A DNA stretch of 64,000 nt from Chromohalobacter canadensis (lineage in GTDB: Bacteria > Pseudomonadota > Gammaproteobacteria > Pseudomonadales > Halomonadaceae). This document shows positions 29,601 to 38,145 of this stretch, one piece after another; position 1 is the first letter of the stretch, and each line of letters begins with the position of its first letter. The stretch is taken from positions 62,001 through 126,000 of the forward strand of contig NZ_CP140151.1 of assembly GCF_034479555.1 (NCBI RefSeq). The letters are read 5' to 3'. Both the position numbers and the translations under genes were made by a program. A model generated the notes under the pieces. It was not told the origin of the DNA, did not search any database, and saw only the letters and a list, made by a program, of their open reading frames with translations.

Positions 29601-30484
29601 GCCTCGCCCTTACGGCGCGTAGCCGCCTTGTCACCGGGACGCTGCACGGGCATGGCATCCAGCACCAGACGCGCCTGTTCGTCGACGACCTGAAAATGCC
29701 GCCCCTTGGCACGTGCCACCAGCAGTACGCCAAAGCGCTTGGCCAGCTCGACCCCTTTCTGGGTCATCCCCGAACGCGAGACCAGCACGCTGATTCCCAT
29801 CTGCGCGACCTTGAGCACCATTTCCGAGGTCAGTCGTCCCGTGGTGTAGAAGATATCGGCCGAAACCAGCTCGGCATCCTCCGGCGCGCCTTCGCCCAAG
29901 GCGGAAAGCCACTGGCGACCGGCCAATGTATCCACCGCGTTGTGACGTCCCACGTCTTCCACGAACCCCAGCACCCGATCCTGGCGGCACAGGGCACAGC
30001 CATGCACGGCGCCAGCGTTGCGATAGGTCTCGTTGAAGCGCCCCAGCTCGTCGAGCAGACGGTAGAGCACTGCCTGCGACAATGGCGTACTCGGCAACGG
30101 ACGCAGATCAGTGGCGTCGAGCAGACGTCCAAAGACGGTCCCTTGGCCACACCCCGTGGTCACGGTTCGCTGTGCCAAGCGAGCATCGAGATCCTCGGGC
30201 AAGGCCCGCGTCACCACGGCCGCCGCTTCCACTTCCCAATCGACCTGCAAGACTTCGACGTCCTCCACGCGCGTCAGCAAGCCCTGGTTGCGCAGATACC
30301 CCAGCACCAGCGCTTCCGGCTCGGCGCCCAGCGTCATCAGAGTGACGATCTCCTGGCGGTTCAAGTAGACGGTCAACGCGCGTTCGGCGGCGATGGCCTG
30401 CTGGCGACTTTGGCCGTACTCATCGGTCACCGTGATCTCGAGCGTGGTTGGCATTCGCGCCTGGCTCAGCACTACGTTGGACAT
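29597..30484 (-). CDS. fdhD: FdhD formate dehydrogenase accessory sulfurtransferase
   Basis: A 295-residue FdhD. FdhD transfers sulfur from the desulfurase IscS to the molybdenum cofactor before it is inserted into formate dehydrogenase. The catalytic Cys pair is in HGCALCRQ (C163, C166), with another Cys in TTGCGQGT (C112). The downstream GFVEDVGRHNAVD block is the family hallmark. The ATG at 30484 is favoured; the frame is open to 30529. It is divergent from the DUF3305 gene. Confidence 0.95.
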   Translation of the reverse strand: MSNVVLSQARMPTTLEITVTDEYGQSRQQAIAAERALTVYLNRQEIVTLMTLGAEPEALVLGYLRNQGLLTRVEDVEVLQVDWEVEAAAVVTRALPEDLDARLAQRTVTTGCGQGTVFGRLLDATDLRPLPSTPLSQAVLYRLLDELGRFNETYRNAGAVHGCALCRQDRVLGFVEDVGRHNAVDTLAGRQWLSALGEGAPEDAELVSADIFYTTGRLTSEMVLKVAQMGISVLVSRSGMTQKGVELAKRFGVLLVARAKGRHFQVVDEQARLVLDAMPVQRPGDKAATRRKGEA

Positions 30485-30577
30485 GCTCACCTCCTTACTT
30501 GTGGCGACAGGATACCCAAAGCGCGACACGCATGCTCAAGGGAAATATCCGCCGATGACGCATTTTCCAGGCTATCA

Positions 30578-30615
30578 GGCACGCGGCTTGCTATATGATT
30601 AAGACACAGCGTGCC
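30578..30615. promoter_or_regulatory. Inverted repeat over a -10 element between fdhD and the DUF3305 gene
   Basis: Arms GGCACGC (30578-30584) and GCGTGCC (30609-30615) enclose an AT-rich centre with an extended -10-like TGCTATATGATT (30589-30600). The arrangement looks like an operator over a promoter for the rightward fdh genes. The neighbouring HTH/PBP regulator is an obvious candidate binder, by inference. Confidence 0.45.
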
Positions 30616-30644
30616 ATGTTTCATCTCACAGGGAGGCAACCGTC

Positions 30645-31070
30645 ATGGCGGCCGACGATAATCTGAGACACTTAAGCTTCGAGCTGGCGTTTCAGCGCCA
30701 GGAGGTCAAGGGCTTCACGTCCCTGGCCTGGTACATTGCAGACATGGGATGCCATGATCGCGGCTCCCACGCCCTGCCGCTGACGCTCTTTCTCACCGAA
30801 CGTACAGCCTACCGTTTCAACCTGAACTCCCAACACCCCCGCCTGTTCTTGCGCTGCGAGGCAACCGACGACGGCCCAGCCCCGCGCGAGCTGACCGCAA
30901 GCCAGGAGGTCGCGGCCAACTGGATGGACGGCGACACCCAGGTCCTCGATGCCCCCATGCCCTTGGCGATACAGGCTTGGATCGAGGCCTACCTCGCGCG
31001 TCACGGCGAACGTGCCGAAGGTGGCCGCAAGAAGAAACGCGCAGGCGCCGGACGCGCCAGTCAGGAGTGA
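30645..31070 (+). CDS. DUF3305 protein of the formate dehydrogenase cluster
   Basis: A 141-residue soluble protein. The N-terminal half matches DUF3305 (FELAFQRQEVKGFTSLAWYIADM, then LTLFLTERTAYRFNLNSQ), and the C-terminus is a basic Lys/Arg/Gly tail. DUF3305 and DUF3306 genes occur together upstream of periplasmic formate dehydrogenase genes in beta- and gammaproteobacteria. Function is not established; a chaperone or assembly role is only suggested by context. GGGAGG precedes the ATG. It ends 4 bases before the DUF3306 gene. Confidence 0.82.
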   Translation: MAADDNLRHLSFELAFQRQEVKGFTSLAWYIADMGCHDRGSHALPLTLFLTERTAYRFNLNSQHPRLFLRCEATDDGPAPRELTASQEVAANWMDGDTQVLDAPMPLAIQAWIEAYLARHGERAEGGRKKKRAGAGRASQE

Positions 31071-31074
31071 TTTC

Positions 31075-31674
31075 ATGAGCTTCATGCAACGCTGGTCACA
31101 GCGCAAACGCGATCATGGCGAGGCGTCATCGCTCGAGACACTGAGCGAAGAAACACCGACGACCTCACCTGAACAGACACACGCGCCTTCCCCGAACGAA
31201 GAGAACGCAACGTCATCGCGCGCCGCCGCCTTGATTCCGGGCTATGACCCCGAGCGTCCGCTGGACGAACAACTGCCCGATCCCGACGCGCTGGGCGCCG
31301 GGGACGACTTCAGGGCCTTCATGTTGCCCGGGGTCGGTGAATTCCTCAAACGCCGCGCCCTGCGCCGCATGTTCAAGGTTGGCAACTACAACGTGCGCGA
31401 CGGTCTCGACGATTACGACGACGATTACTCGCAGCTCACCCAGATGGCGCCCGAAACCGGCGAGCGGATGCGTCAATGGTTACGCCAAGAGCGCGACAAG
31501 ATTCTCGAGCCCGCGCAGGACGACGACACTCCTGATCAAGCAGAAGTCGCCCAAGCAACGGAAGAGGACGACCCTACGGCGTCGCCGGCCCCTGTAGCCT
31601 CGAGCGAGGACAAGCTATCGAATGCGGAAAAGGCGCCAAATGACACACAGGATCGCTCGGGTGCGTCAACTTGA
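31075..31674 (+). CDS. DUF3306 protein of the formate dehydrogenase cluster
   Basis: A 199-residue acidic protein. Its start MSFMQRWSQRKRD is the characteristic DUF3306 N-terminus. A core around FMLPGVGEFLKRRALRRMF and NVRDGLDDYDDDYSQL follows, and both flanks are low-complexity Ala/Glu/Asp/Pro sequence. The frame is open much further upstream, but that part lies inside the DUF3305 gene. Role unknown. The gap to the next gene (about 195 bases) holds a TATATAA (31774-31780) and a small CTCGG/CCGAG hairpin. Confidence 0.8.
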   Translation: MSFMQRWSQRKRDHGEASSLETLSEETPTTSPEQTHAPSPNEENATSSRAAALIPGYDPERPLDEQLPDPDALGAGDDFRAFMLPGVGEFLKRRALRRMFKVGNYNVRDGLDDYDDDYSQLTQMAPETGERMRQWLRQERDKILEPAQDDDTPDQAEVAQATEEDDPTASPAPVASSEDKLSNAEKAPNDTQDRSGAST

Positions 31675-31868
31675 CCCACCGGGGTCACCAATATCGCCCG
31701 CGCACTCCCGTATCTTGCCCGGAGAGCCCTTCGGTTACGACGAGAACGGGTATCTAACCTGCAGTCATAACACTATATAAAGCTCGGCAAAGACCGAGAC
31801 GAGATGCCACACGATTGGCACACAAGATTCAAAGCCCCGTGGCAAGACCGACAAGTTGATGAGGTGAC

Positions 31869-33527
31869 ATGCCCCAGTTCATCGATACGCGCGCGCTAAA
31901 TGGCGACGCTCGTAATGTAGCCGCCCGTGAGGCTGCCCTGCAGCAGGTGTCATGGCCGCAGAACCTCGCTCCGCCCACCGTGAGCTACGTAAGCCACGGC
32001 CATGTCGCCATCGTAGGCCCGGCAGACGCGATTCGTCAGGCAGGCCGGCAGCTCGCGGACAGCGAGCTTGCCAGCGTGACACTGGTCGCGACGCATGCCG
32101 ATGGTGACGAGGCGTCCGACCTTACCAATGCGCATTACATCGCCTGCGATGCCCCGCACTTGGAAGGCTATCTCGGCGCCTTTCACATGACCGCGGGCGA
32201 AGGTGGTCCGCTCCTCTCCAAGGCGACGATCGGCCGTGACCACTTCGACGCCGTGCTCGACCTCGGCACACCAGCGCTATTGCAGTACGAATTGCCGCCG
32301 CCGGGGTATCACCGCGTCACACAAGCGACGCCCCTCGAACAGGCCGTGCAGGAACTCCAGGAATGCATCGGCGAGTTCGAAAAGCCGCGCTATTTTCAAA
32401 TCGACAGTGATTTATGCGCCCACGCGGGTCGCGGTCAAAGCGGCTGTACCCGTTGCCTCGACATATGCCCCGCCGACGCCATCTCCAGCGTCAAGCAGGA
32501 AATCGTCGTCGATCCGTTTCGCTGCCATGGCGCGGGAAGCTGCACCAGCGCCTGCCCCACAGGGGCCATTCGCTATGCCTTGCCCACGCCGGAGCGCCTG
32601 GACGATTACATCATGCGTCTCCTCGCGACATACCATTCCGAAGGGGGTGACACTGCGGTCGTGCGCTTCCTGGATCAGGAAACCCAAGCCAGCGAAACGT
32701 CTGAAGCGGCAGGCCATGTACTCGACGTACCGCTGGAAGAGCTCGGCGCGGCGGGGCTCGACCACTGGCTCGGCGCCCTCGTCCGTGGCGCCGCCGAAGT
32801 ACGCATCGTCATGCATGACGCCTTGCCGCCGTCCTTGGCGCATCTAGTACGCGACCAGCATGCACAGGCCATTACCATGCTAGAGGCCCTGGGGCATGAC
32901 CCCCAGCGCCTGCACCTGATCGATGCAGGCGATGTCGCCATACGCGATGCACTCCCGAGCGTGCCGCCCCTCGACGAACGCCTGGAGACGGCGCGCCCAC
33001 ACGGAAAGCGCGAGGCCCTCAACACCATCCTCGACTTCCTGGCGGCACATGGCACCCCCAGTGAAGAGCGCGTGGCCATGCCCGCAGGCGCGCCTTTCGG
33101 CACGCTGGATATCGACACCGACAACTGCACGCTGTGCATGGCCTGCGTGGCGGTCTGCCCCACCCAGGCCCTCAGCAGTCCCGGGCAGTCACCGGCTCTC
33201 GACTTTCAGGAAAGTGCCTGCGTGCAATGCGGGTTGTGCGAGACCGCGTGTCCCGAGCAAGTCATTGCGTTGCACCCCGGCTTCATGGCCGCTCCCGAGC
33301 CGCGCAACCGCGTCGCGACGGTCAAGGAGGAGCCGCCCTTCGAGTGCATCAGCTGCGGCAAGCCCTTTGCCACCGCCAGCACCATCGCCTCGATCAAGCA
33401 GAAATTGGCCGACCACCCGTATTTTGCCGGCGATGCCATCAAACGCCTGGAAATGTGCGAAGACTGCCGCGTCAAGGATATCTGGCACGACATGGCGCGT
33501 GACCCCAACGCTCAGCTCAAGGTATGA
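31869..33527 (+). CDS. Polyferredoxin (4Fe-4S dicluster protein) of the formate dehydrogenase cluster
   Basis: A 552-residue cytosolic iron-sulfur protein. At least four [4Fe-4S] sites are visible: CTRCLDICPAD and CHGAGSCTSACPTG in the middle (about 193-235), and CTLCMACVAVCPT and CVQCGLCETACPE in the C-terminal part (about 420-465). A further CISCG and CEDC pair near the end (about 493 and 532) could bind zinc or another cluster. Between the two ferredoxin blocks is a 150-residue segment without Cys. Relatives always sit near fdh genes. An electron-transfer or maturation role is inferred. Confidence 0.85.
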   Translation: MPQFIDTRALNGDARNVAAREAALQQVSWPQNLAPPTVSYVSHGHVAIVGPADAIRQAGRQLADSELASVTLVATHADGDEASDLTNAHYIACDAPHLEGYLGAFHMTAGEGGPLLSKATIGRDHFDAVLDLGTPALLQYELPPPGYHRVTQATPLEQAVQELQECIGEFEKPRYFQIDSDLCAHAGRGQSGCTRCLDICPADAISSVKQEIVVDPFRCHGAGSCTSACPTGAIRYALPTPERLDDYIMRLLATYHSEGGDTAVVRFLDQETQASETSEAAGHVLDVPLEELGAAGLDHWLGALVRGAAEVRIVMHDALPPSLAHLVRDQHAQAITMLEALGHDPQRLHLIDAGDVAIRDALPSVPPLDERLETARPHGKREALNTILDFLAAHGTPSEERVAMPAGAPFGTLDIDTDNCTLCMACVAVCPTQALSSPGQSPALDFQESACVQCGLCETACPEQVIALHPGFMAAPEPRNRVATVKEEPPFECISCGKPFATASTIASIKQKLADHPYFAGDAIKRLEMCEDCRVKDIWHDMARDPNAQLKV

Positions 33528-34237
33528 CCATGACGACATCCGAGCATACCGACACGCACTCGACCGATACGCCCGCGTCGCTTTCCGCGGCACTCGAGGA
33601 GCGCAACGCCCTGCGCGCCGATGTCTATCTATTGCTGGCGCGTCTTGTACGTGAACCCCCCAATGCCGAGCTGCTCGAGTTTCTCTCCGCGCTCGAACCC
33701 GATGACGAGAACTCGGCACTCAAGCGGCACTGGGCGTCCTTATCGCTGGCGGCTCAGCATGCGCATCCCGGTACGCTGCACGATGTGCATTTTGGACTGC
33801 TGATCGGCGTGATCCAGGGCCAACTCGTGCCGTATGCCTCCTGGTATCTCACCGGCTCACTGATGGAAATGCCGCTAGTGGCACTGCGCCACGACCTCAA
33901 GCATCTGGGTTTCGAGCGCGCCGCGCACGTCAAGGAGCCCGAGGACCACTTCTCCGCGATGTGCGAAGTCATGGCCATGCTCATCGAATCTCAGGCCGAG
34001 GCCCAGGCGGTGTTCTTCAAACGCCATCTGAGCCCTTGGGTGCTGCGCTTCATGCGCGATCTCGCCCAGGTCGAGGACCCGTTCTATGCCAGCGTCGGCG
34101 CCCTGGGGGATGCCTTTCTCTCTCGCGAGGACAATCAGCTGCAAAGCGAGCCCGACGCGCAAGTCGTCACGTTTTCGCCAACCCCCTCTACGCTTGGTGA
34201 AGGGGCCAAGTTCAGTGAAGGGGATACCCACTCATGA
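33524..34237 (+). CDS. TorD/DmsD-family molecular chaperone
   Basis: A 237-residue all-helical protein of the TorD family, which bind Tat signal peptides of molybdoenzymes and hold them for cofactor loading. The characteristic region is around YASWYLTGSLMEMPLVALR and DHFSAMCEVMAMLIE. The ATG overlaps the polyferredoxin stop by four bases, and another ATG at 33530 is possible. The following small Tat-signal gene and fdhA are the likely clients. Confidence 0.85.
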   Translation: MTMTTSEHTDTHSTDTPASLSAALEERNALRADVYLLLARLVREPPNAELLEFLSALEPDDENSALKRHWASLSLAAQHAHPGTLHDVHFGLLIGVIQGQLVPYASWYLTGSLMEMPLVALRHDLKHLGFERAAHVKEPEDHFSAMCEVMAMLIESQAEAQAVFFKRHLSPWVLRFMRDLAQVEDPFYASVGALGDAFLSREDNQLQSEPDAQVVTFSPTPSTLGEGAKFSEGDTHS

Positions 34238-34308
34238 CCTGCACCAATGACGCACACCGCCCGCCTGACGGCGCTGACACGGTGCGCAGTGACCACAGGA
34301 GTCGTCCC

Positions 34309-34530
34309 ATGAAAGAGTCGAACAACAACGCGTCGAACAATCCTGCCCGGCGGCGTTTCTTGCGCCACATCGGGCTGGGCACGGTGGCCGCTGGCGCTGC
34401 CGTGACCGTCGGTCACGTCACGCTGGCGCAGGCACAGTCGGACGAAAAGCAGGAAACACCCGACAATAACGAAACAACGTATCGCGAGACCGATCACGTC
34501 AAAGCATTTTACGCCACCTTGCGCGACTAA
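34309..34530 (+). CDS. Small Tat-signal protein (formate dehydrogenase region Tat target)
   Basis: A 73-residue protein that is mostly a twin-arginine signal: NPARRRFLRHIGLGT, then an Ala/Val-rich core ending in TLAQAQS, followed by only about 35 mature residues. AGGAG lies ahead of the ATG; the frame is open to 34234. Such mini-proteins are conserved directly upstream of fdhA. With no cofactor motif it may be a small periplasmic subunit or an assembly partner carried with FdhA. That is inference. Confidence 0.8.
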   Translation: MKESNNNASNNPARRRFLRHIGLGTVAAGAAVTVGHVTLAQAQSDEKQETPDNNETTYRETDHVKAFYATLRD

Positions 34531-34563
34531 ACGGTCGAGAGAACCGGAACTGAGGACATAACC

Positions 34564-37425
34564 ATGCGATTGACTCGAAAATCCTCCCAACCCGCCGGCC
34601 AGGGCGGCCTCGGCATCAGCCGCCGACAATTCCTTCAGCGCAGCGGCGTGGCCACGGGCGGCCTCGCTGCGGCTGGCTTCATGGGCCATGGCATGATGCA
34701 GGCCGCCAACGCCAAGGAAAAAACGGCCTACTCCGACGCTCCCGTCGAAACCAAACGCACCATCTGCTCGCACTGCTCGGTCGGCTGCGGCGTCTACGCC
34801 GAGGTGCAGGAAGGTGTCTGGACCAAGCAGGAGCCGGCATTCGACCATCCCATCAACCGTGGCGCGCACTGCGCCAAGGGTGCCTCGCTGCGCGAGCATG
34901 GACACTCCACCCAGCGCCTGAAGTACCCCATGAAGCTGGTCGACGGCAAGTGGCAGCGTCTCGAATGGGATCAGGCCATCGAGGAGATCGGCGACAAGGT
35001 ACTGGAACTGCGCGAGCAGCACGGTCCAGACAGCGTCTACTGGCTGGGCTCGGCCAAGTTCAGCAATGAACAAGCTTACTTGATGCGCAAGCTCGCCTCG
35101 CTGTGGGGCACCAACAATACCGATCACCAGGCACGCATCTGCCACTCCACCACTGTGGCGGGCGTGGCCAACACCTGGGGATACGGGGCGATGACCAACT
35201 CGCTGAACGACATGCACTTCAGCAAGTCGATCCTGTTCATCGGGTCCAATCCCAGCGAAGCGCACCCGGTGGCCATGCAGCACATTCTGCATGCCAAGGA
35301 GCGCAACCAGGCGCAGATCATCGTCGTCGATCCCCGCTTCACGCGCACGGCGGCCAAGGCCAACAAGTACGTGCGTCTGCGCCCGGGGTCCGACGTAGCC
35401 TATATCTGGGGCCTGCTCTGGCATATTTTCGAGAATGGCTGGGAGGACCAGCAGTTCATCGATCAGCGCGTGTTCGGCATGGAAGAAGTCCGCCGCGAAG
35501 TCGCCGAATTCACCCCGGACGTGGTCGAACGTATCACCGGCGTCAGCGAAGCCGACATGTACGATGTCGCCAAGCGCATCAGCGACAATCGTCCCGGCTG
35601 TGTGGTGTGGTGCATGGGCGGGACCCAGCACACCACCGGCAACAATAACACCCGCGCGTACTGCATTCTCGAGCTGGCGCTGGGCAATATCGGCGTTTCC
35701 GGCGGTGGGGCCAACATCTTCCGCGGTCACGACAACGTGCAGGGCGCCACCGACCTGGGGCTGGGCTCCGACTCGTTGCCCGGCTACTACGGCCTCAGCG
35801 AGGGCGCCTGGCAGCATTGGGCCAAGGTCTGGGACGTCGACTACGAGTGGATCAAGAACCGCTACGACCAGACCGAGTACAACGGCGCCCTGCCGATGAA
35901 CTCCAACGGCATCACCGTCTCGCGGTGGGTCGACGGGGTGCTCGAGGAAGACGAGCACATCGCCCAGCGCTCCAGTCTCAAGGCGATGTTCTACTGGGGG
36001 CACGCGGTCAACTCTCAGACCCGCGGCCCGGAAATGAAAAAGGCCATGAGTCAGCTCGAATTGATGGTCGTGGTCGATCCCTATCCCACCGTTGCCGCCG
36101 TGATGCACGACCGCACGGACGGGGTCTATCTCCTGCCCGCCGCGACCCAGTTCGAAACCACCGGCAGCGTGACCGCCACCAATCGCTCCCTGCAATGGCG
36201 CGATCAGGTCATCGAACCCATGTTCGATTCCAAGCCCGATCACGAGATCATGTATCTCATCGCCCAGAAACTGGGTATCGGTGACGAATTCACACGCAAC
36301 TACGCCATCGAGGACGGTCGTCCAGTGATCGAGGACGTGCTGCGCGAGATCAATGCCGGCATGTGGACCGTGGGCTATACCGGGCAAAGCCCCGAACGCC
36401 TCAAGGAACACCAGAAGAATTGGCATACCTTCAACTTCGACACCCTGAAGGCGGAAGGTGGCCCCTCGGATGGCGATTTCTACGGTCTGCCATGGCCGTG
36501 CTGGGGCAAACCGGGCATGAAGCACCCTGGCTCGCCCAACCTCTATGACATCAGCAAGAGTGTCGCCGAGGGCGGGATGCCCTTCCGCGCCCGTTTCGGG
36601 ATCGAGTATGACAGCCAACCGCTACTCGCCGACGGCTCCTTCTCCAAGGATTCCGAACTCAACGATGGCTATCCCGAGTTCACCGCCGACATGCTCAAGG
36701 ATCTGGGCTGGTGGGACGACCTCACTGCGGACGAAAAAACCGCCGCAGAAGGCAAGAACTGGAAGACCGATCTGTCCGGTGGGATTCAGCGCGTAGCCAT
36801 CGCACACGGTTGTGCACCCTATGGCAACGCCAAGGCTCGCTGCCGTGTCTGGACCTTCCCCGACGAGGTGCCCAAGCACCGCGAACCGCTTTATACCAAC
36901 CGTCGCGATCTCGCCGACGAGTACCCGACCTGGGACGACAAGGCCTCATTGTTCCGCTTGCCAACCCTCTACCGTTCGATTCAGGAGAAGGATTTCAGCA
37001 AGGACTTCCCGATCATTCTGACCTCAGGACGCCTGGTCGAGTACGAGGGCGGCGGCGAAGAAACCCGCTCCATGTCATGGCTCGCCGAGCTTCAGCAGGA
37101 AATGTTCGTCGAGGTGAACCCAGCGCAGGCCAACGACCTGGGCATCAAGAACGACGACATGGTCTGGGTTCACGGCCCCGAGGGTGGAAAGGTCAAGGTC
37201 AAGGCCATGGTGACGCCACGCGTCGCACGTGACGTGGCGTTCATGCCCTTCCACTTCGGCGGTGTCTACCAAGGCGAAAGCCTGGCCGACAAATACCCCG
37301 AAGGGGCGAAGCCCTACGTGCTCGGCGAAGCGGCCAACACCGCCACGACCTACGGCTACGATCCGGTGACCCTGATGCAGGAAACCAAGTGCACCCTGTG
37401 CCGGATCGAGAAAGCCTCCGCCTGA
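34564..37425 (+). CDS. fdhA: Formate dehydrogenase catalytic (alpha) subunit, molybdopterin-dependent
   Basis: A 953-residue molybdenum/tungsten bis-MGD enzyme of the periplasmic respiratory type. A Tat signal (SRRQFLQRSG, residues 19-28) is followed by a [4Fe-4S] site C68-x2-C71-x3-C75-x27-C103. The metal ligand is C193 in ARICHSTT, encoded by an ordinary Cys codon and not by a selenocysteine UGA. The molybdopterin dinucleotide-binding domain closes the protein. It oxidises formate to CO2 and passes electrons to FdhB and FdhC. First of the three structural genes. Confidence 0.95.
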   Translation: MRLTRKSSQPAGQGGLGISRRQFLQRSGVATGGLAAAGFMGHGMMQAANAKEKTAYSDAPVETKRTICSHCSVGCGVYAEVQEGVWTKQEPAFDHPINRGAHCAKGASLREHGHSTQRLKYPMKLVDGKWQRLEWDQAIEEIGDKVLELREQHGPDSVYWLGSAKFSNEQAYLMRKLASLWGTNNTDHQARICHSTTVAGVANTWGYGAMTNSLNDMHFSKSILFIGSNPSEAHPVAMQHILHAKERNQAQIIVVDPRFTRTAAKANKYVRLRPGSDVAYIWGLLWHIFENGWEDQQFIDQRVFGMEEVRREVAEFTPDVVERITGVSEADMYDVAKRISDNRPGCVVWCMGGTQHTTGNNNTRAYCILELALGNIGVSGGGANIFRGHDNVQGATDLGLGSDSLPGYYGLSEGAWQHWAKVWDVDYEWIKNRYDQTEYNGALPMNSNGITVSRWVDGVLEEDEHIAQRSSLKAMFYWGHAVNSQTRGPEMKKAMSQLELMVVVDPYPTVAAVMHDRTDGVYLLPAATQFETTGSVTATNRSLQWRDQVIEPMFDSKPDHEIMYLIAQKLGIGDEFTRNYAIEDGRPVIEDVLREINAGMWTVGYTGQSPERLKEHQKNWHTFNFDTLKAEGGPSDGDFYGLPWPCWGKPGMKHPGSPNLYDISKSVAEGGMPFRARFGIEYDSQPLLADGSFSKDSELNDGYPEFTADMLKDLGWWDDLTADEKTAAEGKNWKTDLSGGIQRVAIAHGCAPYGNAKARCRVWTFPDEVPKHREPLYTNRRDLADEYPTWDDKASLFRLPTLYRSIQEKDFSKDFPIILTSGRLVEYEGGGEETRSMSWLAELQQEMFVEVNPAQANDLGIKNDDMVWVHGPEGGKVKVKAMVTPRVARDVAFMPFHFGGVYQGESLADKYPEGAKPYVLGEAANTATTYGYDPVTLMQETKCTLCRIEKASA

Positions 37426-37443
37426 CCGACGATGCTTGAAACA

Positions 37444-37468
37444 CCGATGAGGCCACGTGCCTCATCGG
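37444..37468 (+). repeat. Intercistronic hairpin between fdhA and fdhB
   Basis: Perfect ten-base arms CCGATGAGGC (37444-37453) and GCCTCATCGG (37459-37468) enclose a five-base loop in the 58-base gap between fdhA and fdhB. There is no T run, so it is more likely an mRNA stability or processing element than a terminator. Confidence 0.7.
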
Positions 37469-37483
37469 CAAGAGGAGAACACC

Positions 37484-38134
37484 ATGGCTCAAATGAAATT
37501 CCTGTGCGACGCCGAACGCTGCATCGAATGCAACGGCTGCGTCACGGCCTGCAAGAACGCCAACGAGACCGACTGGGGCATCCAGCGTCGTCGCGTGGTC
37601 ACCCTGGACGACGGCAAGCCCTCCGAGGTCTCGATCTCGGTGGCCTGTATGCACTGCGACGACGCGCCGTGCATGGCGGTTTGTCCGACCGACTGTTTCT
37701 ACAAGACCGATGACGGCATCGTCCTGCACGACAAGGACATCTGCATCGGCTGCGGCTACTGCCTCTACGCCTGCCCCTTCGGCGCACCGCAGTTTCCCAA
37801 GGAAGAAGCCTTCGGCGAGCGCGGCAAGATGGACAAGTGCACCTTCTGCGCCGGCGGCCCCGCCGAGACCAAGGAAGAGGAATACGAGAAGTACGGCGCC
37901 AACCGCATCGCCGAAGGCAAGCTGCCACTGTGCGCCGAGATGTGCTCCACCAAGGCGCTGTTGGCCGGTGACGCCCAGACCATTTCCGACATCTTCCGTG
38001 AGCGTGTGGTTTATCGCGGCCATGAAGACGGTGGCTGGTCGTCCGTCGAGAAGGCGCAAATGTCGGGCCCGGACGTCTCGGCCAATCTCGACGAGATGGC
38101 CTACGACGCCACCCGCGCCACACGTGAAGGGTGA
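37484..38134 (+). CDS. fdhB: Formate dehydrogenase iron-sulfur (beta) subunit
   Basis: A 216-residue ferredoxin-type subunit with four [4Fe-4S] motifs: CIECNGCVTACKN, CMHCDDAPCMAVCPT, CIGCGYCLYACPF and a fourth set with CTFC and the later CAEMC. It wires electrons from FdhA to the membrane cytochrome. The start at 37484 has AGGAG upstream. No C-terminal membrane helix is present, so it must be held by FdhC. The fdhC start follows after about 11 bases. Confidence 0.93.
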   Translation: MAQMKFLCDAERCIECNGCVTACKNANETDWGIQRRRVVTLDDGKPSEVSISVACMHCDDAPCMAVCPTDCFYKTDDGIVLHDKDICIGCGYCLYACPFGAPQFPKEEAFGERGKMDKCTFCAGGPAETKEEEYEKYGANRIAEGKLPLCAEMCSTKALLAGDAQTISDIFRERVVYRGHEDGGWSSVEKAQMSGPDVSANLDEMAYDATRATREG

Positions 38135-38145
38135 GGAGAAAGCTA

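Noticed and set aside
29576..30598. A 340-codon plus-strand frame over fdhD
   Set aside because: It is antisense to fdhD, which has its catalytic Cys motifs; no family similarity is visible in the antisense product.
31814..31829. Possible sigma-54 promoter (TGGCAC-like) before the polyferredoxin gene
   Set aside because: The -24 half is good, but the -12 half lacks the essential GC at the required spacing.
34135..36618. An 827-codon minus-strand open frame across the fdhA region
   Set aside because: It is exactly antisense to the Tat mini-gene and fdhA, lacks any family motif, and is a known by-product of GC-rich codon use. The plus-strand genes carry full catalytic signatures.
34564..37425. 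Selenocysteine in formate dehydrogenase
   Set aside because: The active-site codon for residue 193 is TGC and no in-frame TGA interrupts the gene.
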